From: Bacteroides clarus YIT 12056
GTDB lineage: Bacteria; Bacteroidota; Bacteroidia; Bacteroidales; Bacteroidaceae
DNA: 64,000 bases
Reading direction: 5' to 3'
Assembly (NCBI RefSeq): GCF_900129655.1
Contig: NZ_FQWK01000006.1
Coordinates: forward strand, 124,001-188,000
Below, in pieces: positions 56,193 through 64,000 of this stretch; the stretch's first letter is position 1; each line of letters begins with the position of its first letter. The notes under the pieces are model-generated. The model searched no databases. It saw nothing but the letters and a program-made list of their open reading frames with translations, and was not told the origin of the DNA. A program made the position numbers and the translations under genes.

Positions 56193-57368
56193 TTACAGCA
56201 GTTCCTGACACAGCATATAACTACGAATCATCATTCGAGGTATATGGAAAGGACCCTTAAACAGATTACCTTTGGCAGGTTGGGCCACCGTGCCGTCACG
56301 GTGCAGATAACCATACCACTCACCATATTCCCTATCAGGGAAATGAGCATACGTCCAATCACTTATCTGCTTATGCATGGCAAGGTATTTTTCATCGTGA
56401 GTTGCCTGATAAGCATAAAGAGTGGCAATAACAGCTTCGGTCTGCGGCCACCAGAATTTCATATCCTGGGAATAATCCTGTGCGGGGAAATTACGACAGT
56501 CCCGGAAGTTTATTATACCGCCATATTCTTTATCCCATCCCCATTCCCAAGACCAGTCGAGAATCTGAAGAGCCGTTCGTACCAAATCTTTATCCCAGTC
56601 GCGATAGCGGGCTTCTTCTAAAATGAACCAGGAAGTCTCGATACAATGCCCCGGGTTAATGACACGCCCGTTACAGGTATCAATGAACTCTCCATCTTTT
56701 CCCACCATTTCAAGCAATGCTTTAAACTCGGGATGAATAAAGTACTTTCGGATAGCCGCAAGCGATTCATCAATTTGTGTGTCGAGTATCGGATCGGAAA
56801 TAGCAGCACGGACACGAGAAGCCGTATTGATGAGAATCATCGTAATGGAATGTCCTCGAGCCTGTAGTGCAGGCAGATACTTGGGCTCCAGAAAACCGGG
56901 GGTGGAAAGAAACCTTTGTATACGTTTGAAAAGAGCTAAAGCCTTTTCTGCATAAGTTTTATCTCCTGATGCAATGGCGTATTCTGACATGGCAATGACG
57001 GCAAAACACTCGGAAAACACATAGCGACGTTTACGCAAAGGAGTACCGTTTTCAGTAACCTCAAAGTACATATGTCCGTCAGCATCAAAACAGTGCTTTT
57101 CTATAAAGTCTATACAACTCTTAGAAGCCGCAAGCCATTCCGGATTCTGTTCTATGTTATTATAAGCATAGGCTGCAATAAACCCAAAACGTCCCTGAAA
57201 CCATACAGATTTCGTAGTGTCCATTAAACGGCCATCACGATCAATACAAGTATATACTCCGCCATGCTTACGGTCAAGACCGTAGCGCATCCAAAAAGGC
57301 ATAATATTCTCAGTGAAATCATGTCGATAGGATGCTGACCATGAGGTTAAATAATCCGTTACATTCAT
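56193..57368 (-). CDS. nanE: N-acylglucosamine 2-epimerase (RenBP-type NanE)
   Basis: 391 residues, cytoplasmic, an (alpha/alpha)6 barrel. RYGLDRKHGGVYTCIDRDG, VWFQGRFGF, HCIETSWFI, KFWWPQTEAVIA and KGPFHIPRMM carry the conserved His, Arg, Glu and Trp of the AGE/RenBP family. It turns ManNAc released by the lyase into GlcNAc, the Bacteroides and Tannerella route instead of the ManNAc-6-P path of E. coli. It follows nanA by 13 bp. A GlcNAc kinase would be needed elsewhere. Confidence 0.9.
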   Translation of the reverse strand: MNVTDYLTSWSASYRHDFTENIMPFWMRYGLDRKHGGVYTCIDRDGRLMDTTKSVWFQGRFGFIAAYAYNNIEQNPEWLAASKSCIDFIEKHCFDADGHMYFEVTENGTPLRKRRYVFSECFAVIAMSEYAIASGDKTYAEKALALFKRIQRFLSTPGFLEPKYLPALQARGHSITMILINTASRVRAAISDPILDTQIDESLAAIRKYFIHPEFKALLEMVGKDGEFIDTCNGRVINPGHCIETSWFILEEARYRDWDKDLVRTALQILDWSWEWGWDKEYGGIINFRDCRNFPAQDYSQDMKFWWPQTEAVIATLYAYQATHDEKYLAMHKQISDWTYAHFPDREYGEWYGYLHRDGTVAQPAKGNLFKGPFHIPRMMIRSYMLCQELL

Positions 57369-57381
57369 AGTTTATCAGATT

Positions 57382-58299
57382 TTAGAATTTATTGCAACGT
57401 TCAAAGAAATGAATAGCCTCAAGCTCTGCTTTCATCTGGCATTCTTCCTCATCGGTCATATTTTGGAAAGGAGTACGATTCTTACCTAGGTCTAGACCGA
57501 TAAGCTTCATTATACGCTTACCTCCCACTATATTTCCACGGAAATGGCAAATAACATTAATCACTTCTTGCGAGAAGTTCTGACGTTCACGCGCCAATTC
57601 AAGGTCACCGGCCTTCCAGGCATCAATGATACCTACCAGTTCCTTTCCATTATAATTGGTAGTACCGCCAATGCCACCCTGCGCACCTCCCATTGCCAAA
57701 CAGGGAAGAATCGTTTCATCCTGACCGTGGAGCATATCGTACTTACCATTCTTATAAAGACGGCACTGATTGTATTCGTACATACTCTCGAAAGTATATT
57801 TAATGCCGGCGAAATTAGGTACTCGCCCATCAACCGCTTCCAATAACTTAACCATAGGCAGGAAAGCACCGTTGAAAGCGGGAATATGATAATAATAGAA
57901 CGGAAGTTCGGGAGCACCCGCTGCAATTTCTTCAATATACTTTACCAATTCTTCCACACGACCAATTTTAGGAAACGGTGGAGCCATTGCTCCAATAGCT
58001 GTAGCTCCGATTTTCTGCGCATGCTCCGCCAACATACGGCTCGCTTTGACGCAGCAGCTCCCAACGTGAACAATTACCTTAAATCCTGCCGGCGCAACAG
58101 ATACCCAACGCTCGGCAAGTTTCATACGCTCTTCTTCAGTCAACATATATCCTTCACCGGAAGAACCATTAATGAATACTCCTTGAAGGCCATTTTTCTG
58201 CAACATTTTTGCATAGGCTTCAATAGGTTCATAGTTTACTTCTCCATTTTCATAAAACGGAGTGAAAGGCGCATCAATCAAACCAATAATCTTTTCCAT
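57382..58299 (-). CDS. nanA: N-acetylneuraminate lyase
   Basis: 305 residues, DHDPS/NAL family (beta/alpha)8 barrel. GSSGEGYML near 46-54 binds the carboxylate, YYYHIPAF includes the catalytic tyrosine, and the Schiff-base lysine is in AGIKYTFES. It splits Neu5Ac into ManNAc and pyruvate in the cytoplasm. The GSSGE plus YYHIP pattern supports lyase rather than dihydrodipicolinate synthase. It lies between the transporter and the epimerase gene. Confidence 0.94.
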   Translation of the reverse strand: MEKIIGLIDAPFTPFYENGEVNYEPIEAYAKMLQKNGLQGVFINGSSGEGYMLTEEERMKLAERWVSVAPAGFKVIVHVGSCCVKASRMLAEHAQKIGATAIGAMAPPFPKIGRVEELVKYIEEIAAGAPELPFYYYHIPAFNGAFLPMVKLLEAVDGRVPNFAGIKYTFESMYEYNQCRLYKNGKYDMLHGQDETILPCLAMGGAQGGIGGTTNYNGKELVGIIDAWKAGDLELARERQNFSQEVINVICHFRGNIVGGKRIMKLIGLDLGKNRTPFQNMTDEEECQMKAELEAIHFFERCNKF

Positions 58300-58332
58300 A
58301 CTTTTTATTTCTTAATATCATTAATGTTATTA

Positions 58333-59568
58333 TTATTCCATATTGTCTGTCTGAGGACGAAGAAAGTAAAGTTGCAAAGCCAACGCTACCAGTACTATAA
58401 TACTGAGCATGGCAAATCCTTGTCCCAAGTTTCCTCCATCGGTCCATTTTCCTAATAACTCGGTAACGGCGGCACCGGCAAATACACCTGTCATATTCAT
58501 AATACCATAGGCGGTACCACGATGTTTTGCCGAGACGAACTGACAAAGGATAGGCATATTATTAGCATCGAAAATACCAAAACCTATTCCGAAAAGCAGT
58601 CCGGCACCAATAACAGCTGCAAAGCTGTGTCCAAAACCCAGCAGCATTAACGCAGGAATCGTCAACCCTAATCCGATAGCCCCCGTATAAACACGCCCTC
58701 TGATATTTTTTTGTACCCACCGGTCAGATAAAATACCTCCTACGATAACCCCGATAAACGAAGAAAAAGCGATTGTTATAGTAGAGATCGGACCGGCTTC
58801 AGACATAGGAATATTCAAACTTTCGGAGAATAATGTCGGTAACCAGTTTTTAGTCGCCCAACCGGGAAGACTCGGAGCTGCAAAATAGAAAAGGATAATC
58901 CAGAAAGCCCAAGTAGAAAAAAGTACACTAAGCCCGCTAAATAAAGACGGTTTCTTTTCTCCCGATGCTATTGGCGTCTCTTTTACCAAAGCATGGGCCG
59001 GATTTTCACGCAATGTAACAACCAAAATCAATGAATACACAATACCTATGATACCGAACCAATGAAACGTGGAATGCCAAGAAAAGATAGCCGCCACCGT
59101 AGCGCCAAATCCACCGATAGCTTGCCCTACATAAAGTCCGGTCATATGTATCCCAATAGCCAATGAACGGGATTTACCTTGATGCCAATCAGCAATAAGA
59201 GATAAGGCAGAAGGTATATAAAGCGCTTCACTAATTCCCATCACTGCACGAAGCCAATATAATTCGTGAAAATTATCAGCATATCCCATCAAATAAGTGA
59301 CAGCGGACCAAACAAACAAACTTCCGACAACCAACCACTTACGACTGAAACGGTCAGCAATCATACCGGCAACTGGGCTCATAAAACCGTAAATCCATAG
59401 AAAGATAGCCATTAGAGCTCCAAAGGCTTCCGCTTTATTCAATTCTACAATATCAACCTTCATAGCCTCCTGCATAGTAGAGAGCATTTGGCGATCCATG
59501 TAATTGAGTAGAGCAACCACCCATAATAAAGCAACTACTACCCAAGGATACAGATTTTTGTTTTTCAT
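58333..59568 (-). CDS. nanT: MFS sialic-acid transporter
   Basis: 411 residues, twelve transmembrane segments. LLNYMDRQML in helix 1 and DRFSRKWLVVGS after helix 2 are MFS markers; GIGFGIFDANNMP and GIMNMTGVFAGA occur in the C-terminal half. In this operon it should import Neu5Ac across the inner membrane by proton symport. It is preceded by a consensus promoter and the 16-bp operator candidate, so it may start the nanT-A-E-sialidase-SusCD transcript. Confidence 0.88.
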   Translation of the reverse strand: MKNKNLYPWVVVALLWVVALLNYMDRQMLSTMQEAMKVDIVELNKAEAFGALMAIFLWIYGFMSPVAGMIADRFSRKWLVVGSLFVWSAVTYLMGYADNFHELYWLRAVMGISEALYIPSALSLIADWHQGKSRSLAIGIHMTGLYVGQAIGGFGATVAAIFSWHSTFHWFGIIGIVYSLILVVTLRENPAHALVKETPIASGEKKPSLFSGLSVLFSTWAFWIILFYFAAPSLPGWATKNWLPTLFSESLNIPMSEAGPISTITIAFSSFIGVIVGGILSDRWVQKNIRGRVYTGAIGLGLTIPALMLLGFGHSFAAVIGAGLLFGIGFGIFDANNMPILCQFVSAKHRGTAYGIMNMTGVFAGAAVTELLGKWTDGGNLGQGFAMLSIIVLVALALQLYFLRPQTDNME

Positions 59569-59604
59569 AATCTTTAGTTAAAGCTATATTAATTTATTTT
59601 GATG

Positions 59605-59635
59605 CAAATATATCAATCATTTTATTATATACAAA
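59605..59635 (-). promoter_or_regulatory. Promoter for the nanT-nanA-nanE operon
   Basis: On the minus strand TTTG (CAAA at 59632-59635), 19 bases, TATATTTG (CAAATATA at 59605-59612). A perfect match to the Bacteroides form. The 216-bp gap before YhcH is AT-rich and contains no gene. Confidence 0.7.
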
Positions 59636-59639
59636 ATAT

Positions 59640-59655
59640 TTAATAAATTATTTTA
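59640..59655. promoter_or_regulatory. Operator candidate, copy 1
   Basis: TTAATAAATTATTTTA, within a longer near-palindrome TAATAAATTATTTTATTA. The same 16 bp occurs at 60304-60319. Each copy starts exactly 28 bp beyond the end of a minus-strand TATATTTG box (27 bases between), the same geometry at both promoters. Confidence 0.55.
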
Positions 59656-59783
59656 TTAAACACAAGACATTAATTAAAAACATATAGATAACAAATAAAT
59701 ATAAATAAAAATAGCGCAAGAGAATGAATTGCATTCAACTTACGTCATGCTTTTTACCCCACTAATCTAATACCAATTATTTT

Positions 59784-60230
59784 TCAAATCTTCACTTTAG
59801 CTATTAGCTTACGAATTTTCCCTTGACCAATTATAGGCGCATGAGGATCCTCCGGATATACAATCATAAACTGGCCTGGATATAAATCGACCCATGTAGT
59901 TGAACAGTCTGAATACAAGGCACAATCTCCTTCTTTCTCATAAGGCTTAACTTCCTGATTTACATCTTCAAAAGCCTTCCATCCAATTCTTTCTATACCT
60001 TGCAAAAGAATATGTACATCAATATAAGCACGATGGACTTCCAACACTTGTTTAGCTTGTGCAACACATTCAGGATTGATATTCATAATAAATAAATTAT
60101 CACCGTCAATATCAATACGTCCTAATTCCGCATGAAGCAAATCATGGCTTTTTACATAGTCAAAAAGAGTTTTAAACAAAGGGTGGAGCACCTCTACCCT
60201 ACTGCTATTCTGTAAATTCGATACAATCAT
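59784..60230 (-). CDS. yhcH: YhcH/YjgK/YiaL-family protein
   Basis: 148 residues, cupin-like fold. Conserved metal-site residues are visible: EVHRAYIDVHILLQG (Glu, His, Asp, His) and PEDPHAP with the late histidine. E. coli YhcH is in the nan operon and its relatives are thought to be sugar anomerases or isomerases; the exact reaction is unsettled. It is the first gene on the minus strand, divergent from the ROK regulator, with a TATATTTG box at 60269-60276. Confidence 0.88.
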   Translation of the reverse strand: MIVSNLQNSSRVEVLHPLFKTLFDYVKSHDLLHAELGRIDIDGDNLFIMNINPECVAQAKQVLEVHRAYIDVHILLQGIERIGWKAFEDVNQEVKPYEKEGDCALYSDCSTTWVDLYPGQFMIVYPEDPHAPIIGQGKIRKLIAKVKI

Positions 60231-60303
60231 TTTCGCTGTTTTTTTAGTTATATATGAAAATTCCGAGGCAAATATAGAAATTAATTTAATTACACGGGAG
60301 ATA

Positions 60304-60319
60304 TTAATAAATTATTTTA
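60304..60319. promoter_or_regulatory. Operator candidate, copy 2, in the divergent yhcH/ROK promoter
   Basis: Exact 16-bp match to 59640-59655. It lies between TATATTTG of yhcH (minus, 60269-60276) and TATCTTTG of the ROK gene (plus, 60349-60356), 27 and 29 bases from each. A regulator bound here could control both directions. Confidence 0.55.
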
Positions 60320-60379
60320 GTATATATAAAATATAAAGCTAAATTTATTATCTTTGTAGAAATTCAATCAGTAGAAGAC

Positions 60380-61588
60380 ATGAGACAGCAACTTTTAAAG
60401 GAAATAGAGTTAGGAAGCAAAAGTGCTCTCGTAAAAAAGAGAATTATTACACATTATATATATAATGGCAGTTCTACCATTACCGACCTATCCAAAGAAT
60501 TAGACCTAAGTATACCTACCGTTACCAAATTTATCAGCGAGATGTGCGAAGACGGATATATCAATGATTACGGTAAATTAGAAACCAGTGGTGGGCGACA
60601 TCCAAGTTTATATGGCCTTAATCCGGAATCCGGATACTTTATCGGCGTAGATATCAAAAAGTTTGCTGTCAACATCGGCTTGATTAATTTCAAAGGTGAT
60701 ATGATGGAATTGAAGATGAATATTCCCTACAAATTTGAAAATACACCGGAAGCCATGGAAGAGCTATGCAGACTTATCAGTTCTTTCATAAAGAAAACAA
60801 AAGTCAATACAGAGAAAATATTAAATATCAATATCAACATATCCGGACGAGTTAATCCTGAGTCAGGATATAGTTTCAGTCAGTTCAATTTCTCAGAGCG
60901 TCCGTTAGCAGAAGTCCTAACTGACAAAATAGGATGTCAAGTCTGTATTGATAATGATACCCGTGCCATGACCTATGGTGAATATTTGCAAGGTTGTGTA
61001 AAAGGAGAAAAGAACATTATATTCGTCAATATAAGCTGGGGACTTGGCATCGGAATTATCATAGACGGTAAAATATACACCGGAAAATCAGGTTTCTCCG
61101 GAGAATTCGGACATATCAATGTTTTTGATAACGAAATACTGTGTCACTGTGGCAAAAAAGGATGCCTGGAAACAGAAGCATCCGGTTCCGCGATATATAG
61201 AATTTTACAAGAACGCATTAAAAAAGGCGAGTGTTCCATACTGTCCGGTCGGGCAAACAACCAAGAGCTTCCGCTTACATTGGACGAAATTATTTCTGCC
61301 GTAAACAAAGAAGATTTGCTGTGTATTGAAATTGTAGAGGAAATCGGACAGAAGCTAGGTAAACAAATTGCAGGATTAATCAATATATTTAATCCTGAAT
61401 TGGTTATTATTGGCGGAACCCTATCATTAACCGATGACTATATAGCCCAGCCTATTAAGACAGCAATAAGAAAATATTCGCTAAACCTCGTAAATCAGGA
61501 TTCTGTTATTACAGTTTCAAAACTAAAAGACAGGGCAGGAATTGTAGGTGCTTGCATGCTGGCACGAAGCCGGATGTTCGAATATTAA
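60380..61588 (+). CDS. ROK-family transcriptional regulator
   Basis: 402 residues. N-terminal winged helix-turn-helix with TITDLSKELDLSIPTVTKFISEM at ~35-60, then a ROK sugar-kinase-like domain: GVDIKKFAVNIGLI, IDNDTRAMTYGEYL, WGLGIGIIIDGKIYTG, GEFGHINV, and the zinc-binding cysteines CHCGKKGCLETEAS. Likely sensor of ManNAc, GlcNAc or a phosphate form, controlling the adjacent sialic-acid genes (a NanR role). Divergent from yhcH with shared operator. Not the kinase itself, since it has a DNA-binding domain. Confidence 0.9.
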   Translation: MRQQLLKEIELGSKSALVKKRIITHYIYNGSSTITDLSKELDLSIPTVTKFISEMCEDGYINDYGKLETSGGRHPSLYGLNPESGYFIGVDIKKFAVNIGLINFKGDMMELKMNIPYKFENTPEAMEELCRLISSFIKKTKVNTEKILNININISGRVNPESGYSFSQFNFSERPLAEVLTDKIGCQVCIDNDTRAMTYGEYLQGCVKGEKNIIFVNISWGLGIGIIIDGKIYTGKSGFSGEFGHINVFDNEILCHCGKKGCLETEASGSAIYRILQERIKKGECSILSGRANNQELPLTLDEIISAVNKEDLLCIEIVEEIGQKLGKQIAGLINIFNPELVIIGGTLSLTDDYIAQPIKTAIRKYSLNLVNQDSVITVSKLKDRAGIVGACMLARSRMFEY

Positions 61589-61591
61589 AAT

Positions 61592-61638
61592 ATAACCTTC
61601 TACTCTTTCCCTAGCGTAGAATAGAAGGTTATCTTTTT
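61592..61638 (+). terminator. Terminator after the ROK gene
   Basis: ATAACCTTCTA at 61592-61602 pairs perfectly with TAGAAGGTTAT at 61622-61632, followed by CTTTTTTC. On the minus strand it would also serve the short NusG-like gene that ends facing it. Confidence 0.75.
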
Positions 61639-61672
61639 TCTTTAGTTTTTCCCTTTAGTAATGGCGTAATGA

Positions 61673-61996
61673 CTATTTCAGCAAATGCACAAACTTAGCT
61701 GGTAATTCAGCCTTATCGGCACAAACAGACAGATACTTTCCCTCAGCATCTACCAAAAGAGCCGCATGCTGTGAAGCGACAAAGGATGCTACGCCGGTTG
61801 TCTCTTCAACAAAAACACAACCGGGGAAAAGAGGCGCAAACACTTCTTTGGTTTGTCCTTTCCACTTCTTGAATACAATCTGCATAGGACAAAATGCTGT
61901 ATATCCTGCTGCATTCAAACGCTGCATCAATTTACGCTCCGATTTTGGTGCTGTATGCAGAGCACACCAACGACTCATATTATTATTAGTCATCAT
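61673..61996 (-). CDS. Short NusG-like (UpxY-type) NGN-domain antiterminator
   Basis: 107 residues. RWCALHTAPKSERKLMQRLN, AFCPMQIVFKKWKGQTKE and APLFPGCVFVE are the core of the NusG N-terminal domain, as in RfaH and Bacteroides UpxY. The usual KOW C-terminal domain is missing: the protein stops after PAKFVHLLK and a terminator follows 35 bp later, so this is not a frameshift product. It overlaps wzz by 4 bp. It could load on RNA polymerase at ops-like leaders such as those at 13952 and 15926; the C-terminal coupling function would be absent. Confidence 0.8.
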   Translation of the reverse strand: MMTNNNMSRWCALHTAPKSERKLMQRLNAAGYTAFCPMQIVFKKWKGQTKEVFAPLFPGCVFVEETTGVASFVASQHAALLVDAEGKYLSVCADKAELPAKFVHLLK

Positions 61997-63105
61997 ATCG
62001 CCTTATTTGCTTTTCTCCAATCCTTAAATAAATCCTTCACAAATAATATCCAACCGACACAACCTACTCCCGCCAAGAATACAAAGCCTATAAGAATCAT
62101 AATCTTATTAGGTTTGGCGGCACGTAACGGTACCGTAGCCGGTTGTACAACCGTATATACCGGAGTAATCTCCTGCACCTTGGCTCTTGCCATTTGCAAT
62201 TGTCCGGAAACCTGCGTATAAACGGTATACGCCAACTCCACCTCATTCTTCAAACGCTCCTGTTCGGCACGATAGCTTAACAGAACCACATTCTGATTAG
62301 CATCCGCGAAAGTAGCATATTTTTTCTGAGCGTTCTGATAATCAGCTTTTGCTTCGTTATAAAGTTTTTCAGTAAAAGCTAAATCATGACGGGCTTTATT
62401 GGTACGGTAATCTGTGATATAATTCTGCAAACAACGCATGACGGTATCAGTCAGCGAAGCGGAAATCAAAGGATCCTGCATGGTAACCTCTAAAGTCGTA
62501 ACTCCGGTTTTCTTATCAATCGTAACCAAAATACGTTTACTCAAAGCCTCCGCTACCCTTGTTTCGTCCAATGTCAAACGGAACGGATCGATTTTTCCTT
62601 CTTTTTTCTCCGGTTTATCCTTAAACAAAGACAATGTCCACCCCAAAGCCTTGAATGGCGCAGATACCACAGTACCCATCCATGATGAACGTTGGTATTT
62701 ATCCAGATAAGCGTATAAAGTCGTGTCGATTTTTCCTTTTTGATCTTTGACCTTTACATCAAACAGCTCCAACAGAAAAGGAGTCGACTTGACAATATCA
62801 GGATACAATTCGGGTGACAAGGCATCCTCTCCGGCAGAAGCACCACCTAAATTGATTCCGGCCATGGCAGCCAATGCTCCCATGCTTCCGGCATTCATTT
62901 TACTGGCGCTTTCGGGAGCTAACGTCACCTCCGTAGAATATTCTTTAGGAATACTGAACCCCACAATCAGCCCTATCACTGCGGCAATACCACATACCTT
63001 ATAGAGCATTTTGCGTTCAGCCCATACTTTCTGAGCCAATTCTATCAAATCAATTTCCTGTTCCTCCGGTTTCTGCGGAGTTTCTTGTATTTTACCTTCG
63101 CTCAT
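61993..63105 (-). CDS. Wzz-like polysaccharide chain-length determinant
   Basis: 370 residues. Transmembrane helices at ~38-56 (MLYKVCGIAAVIGLIVGFSI) and ~335-357 (IMILIGFVFLAGVGCVGWIL) flank a periplasmic domain with a long coiled coil (~240-305). The proline-rich segment before helix 2 (VQPATVPLRAAKPNK) is the family hallmark. No C-terminal tyrosine kinase domain. It sets chain length of an exported polysaccharide at the inner membrane. It is 8 bp after the exporter gene and overlaps the NusG-like gene, so one operon. Confidence 0.92.
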   Translation of the reverse strand: MSEGKIQETPQKPEEQEIDLIELAQKVWAERKMLYKVCGIAAVIGLIVGFSIPKEYSTEVTLAPESASKMNAGSMGALAAMAGINLGGASAGEDALSPELYPDIVKSTPFLLELFDVKVKDQKGKIDTTLYAYLDKYQRSSWMGTVVSAPFKALGWTLSLFKDKPEKKEGKIDPFRLTLDETRVAEALSKRILVTIDKKTGVTTLEVTMQDPLISASLTDTVMRCLQNYITDYRTNKARHDLAFTEKLYNEAKADYQNAQKKYATFADANQNVVLLSYRAEQERLKNEVELAYTVYTQVSGQLQMARAKVQEITPVYTVVQPATVPLRAAKPNKIMILIGFVFLAGVGCVGWILFVKDLFKDWRKANKAI

Positions 63106-63113
63106 TGTCTTTA

Positions 63114-64000
63114 TTACTTAAAGAGATTAACCAAAGTAGCAATCATAGTACCCAAAGTGGCAACAGAAGTACCCATACCTACCATTTCAGCCACACTCAT
63201 ACGCTTGCTCGGGTCTTTGCTCGGAACTATAATCTCGCATCCCGGCTCGATTGCCGTTTTACTTCCGGAGCGTATGCGGGATACGGTACCATTCATGTAA
63301 ACCACAAAAGCGTCGCGCTTCTTGGCATTCGTTGCATATCCGCCGGCCTGATTGATATAGAAGCGGCTGTTTTCACCTTCTTTATACAGCACCGTGTTAG
63401 GATACATCACGGCGCCATTGATTTTTACAGTACTTACATATTCAGGGATAAACAATATATCTCCCTCACGCAGTACCATATCATAATCCGACCCCGGATT
63501 CTTCAGAGCTTCATCCAAGTGAATACCTACCGTATATACATATAAAGTAGTTGAATCGGCACCAACCTTTACAGCCATACGGGTAGCATCTTCCTTTCTG
63601 CGAAGTTCTTCTTCTGACATTTTACGAATGAGACGGGCACCTCTTACATAAGCATCGGACGTAACCCCGCCGGCTTTAGCGACCAAGTCACTCAAACGTT
63701 CGTTCTTCTTGGACAAAGCGTAAGTACCGGTAAACAACGCCTCGCCTATTATCCCCACATTCTTCTGCTTGCGATAAGCGGGGCTTTTACGGACATAAAC
63801 TTCATCAAAAGGTTCCAAATAGAAGTTCTCGCTTCCCTCACCTATCAGCAAACCGTCTTTCAAATCAAATGTAAAAGTCTGACCGACCACATTACTGTCA
63901 TCCGTACTCTTAGGAGACTTGATGCGTCGTGAAACATCTATTTTAGTTGTCGAAGCTGCCTCAAGCAAACCGCCGGATTGCAGCACCAAGTCCTCAATGG
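63114..64000 (-). CDS. Wza-like polysaccharide export protein, 5' part beyond the window
   Basis: The frame is open to the right edge; about 295 residues are visible. SLBB domains appear at NVGIIGEALFTGTYAL and VKINGAVMYPNTVLY, each followed by the helix of the soluble ligand-binding beta-grasp fold (SDLVAKAGGV; YINQAGGYATNAK). The chain ends with a hydrophobic segment (TSVATLGTMIATLVNLF) that would be the outer-membrane helix. The N-terminal poly_export domain and lipobox lie outside. It forms the outer-membrane channel for the chain controlled by the Wzz-like protein. Confidence 0.9.
   Translation of the reverse strand, partial: IEDLVLQSGGLLEAASTTKIDVSRRIKSPKSTDDSNVVGQTFTFDLKDGLLIGEGSENFYLEPFDEVYVRKSPAYRKQKNVGIIGEALFTGTYALSKKNERLSDLVAKAGGVTSDAYVRGARLIRKMSEEELRRKEDATRMAVKVGADSTTLYVYTVGIHLDEALKNPGSDYDMVLREGDILFIPEYVSTVKINGAVMYPNTVLYKEGENSRFYINQAGGYATNAKKRDAFVVYMNGTVSRIRSGSKTAIEPGCEIIVPSKDPSKRMSVAEMVGMGTSVATLGTMIATLVNLFK

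Overview
The window is chromosomal DNA of a Bacteroides-type gut bacterium. Evidence for this is the SusC/SusD pair, the TonB-dependent receptor with a carboxypeptidase-like plug extension, lipoproteins with acidic export signals after the lipobox cysteine (CSDDD, CSDDS), fimbrillin and BspA-like proteins, and promoters of the Bacteroides form TTG-N19/21-TAnnTTTG.

Region 1 (1-15831) is the distal part of a capsule or exopolysaccharide locus. It holds a membrane acyltransferase cut by the left edge, a nucleotide-sugar 4-epimerase, about nine glycosyltransferases of several families, a hexapeptide acyltransferase, a cupin, then GDP-L-fucose synthase, a WecG/TagA transferase and GDP-mannose 4,6-dehydratase. 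Positions 1-12300 are visibly AT-rich, and the fucose genes after them are not, which suggests a swapped cassette beside a stable core. Two genes carry poly-G tracts (15 G at 2021, 8 G at 11111) at which the reading frame is currently broken. One added G restores each frame, so both look like slipped-strand phase-variable transferases in the OFF state. A decayed serine-acetyltransferase-like gene lies between them.

Region 2 (15852-22669) is a plus-strand operon: two YjbH-like outer-membrane proteins, a large lipoprotein, a GldL-like and a GldM-like inner-membrane pair, an OmpA-like barrel and a small HAD hydrolase. GldL/GldM form the proton-driven motor of type 9 secretion, but no other type 9 component is visible. 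This looks like a motor attached to an exopolysaccharide envelope module and is the best candidate here for an undescribed system. The leaders of this operon and of the wecG-gmd unit share a near-identical 27-nt element inside a conserved stem. It resembles the enterobacterial ops/JUMPstart element read by RfaH/NusG paralogs.

Region 3 (22670-40681) is a mixed core: a YiiX-like hydrolase, a DUF4878 lipoprotein, a creatininase-family protein, an AraC regulator, a histidine-rich protein plus TonB receptor operon, a 5'-nucleotidase-like enzyme next to a histidine kinase, tex, a leucine-rich-repeat protein, a CPBP protease, an ABC-F protein, and grpE-dnaJ. Three intergenic regions in the window hold arrays of palindromic units repeated every 22-23 bp, each 80-115 bp upstream of a minus-strand start codon.

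Region 4 (40697-61588) is a complete sialic-acid utilisation locus: three GH33 sialidases, a sialate O-acetylesterase fused to a Kelch epimerase, a second esterase, SusC/SusD and a fimbrillin-like surface lipoprotein, an epimerase, N-acetylneuraminate lyase, an MFS transporter, YhcH and a divergent ROK regulator. A 16-bp operator candidate occurs at the same distance from two of its promoters.

Region 5 (61673-64000) is the end of another exopolysaccharide operon on the minus strand: a Wza-like exporter running off the right edge, a Wzz-like chain-length protein and a short NusG-type NGN protein. No tRNA, rRNA, CRISPR array or intact insertion sequence was seen.
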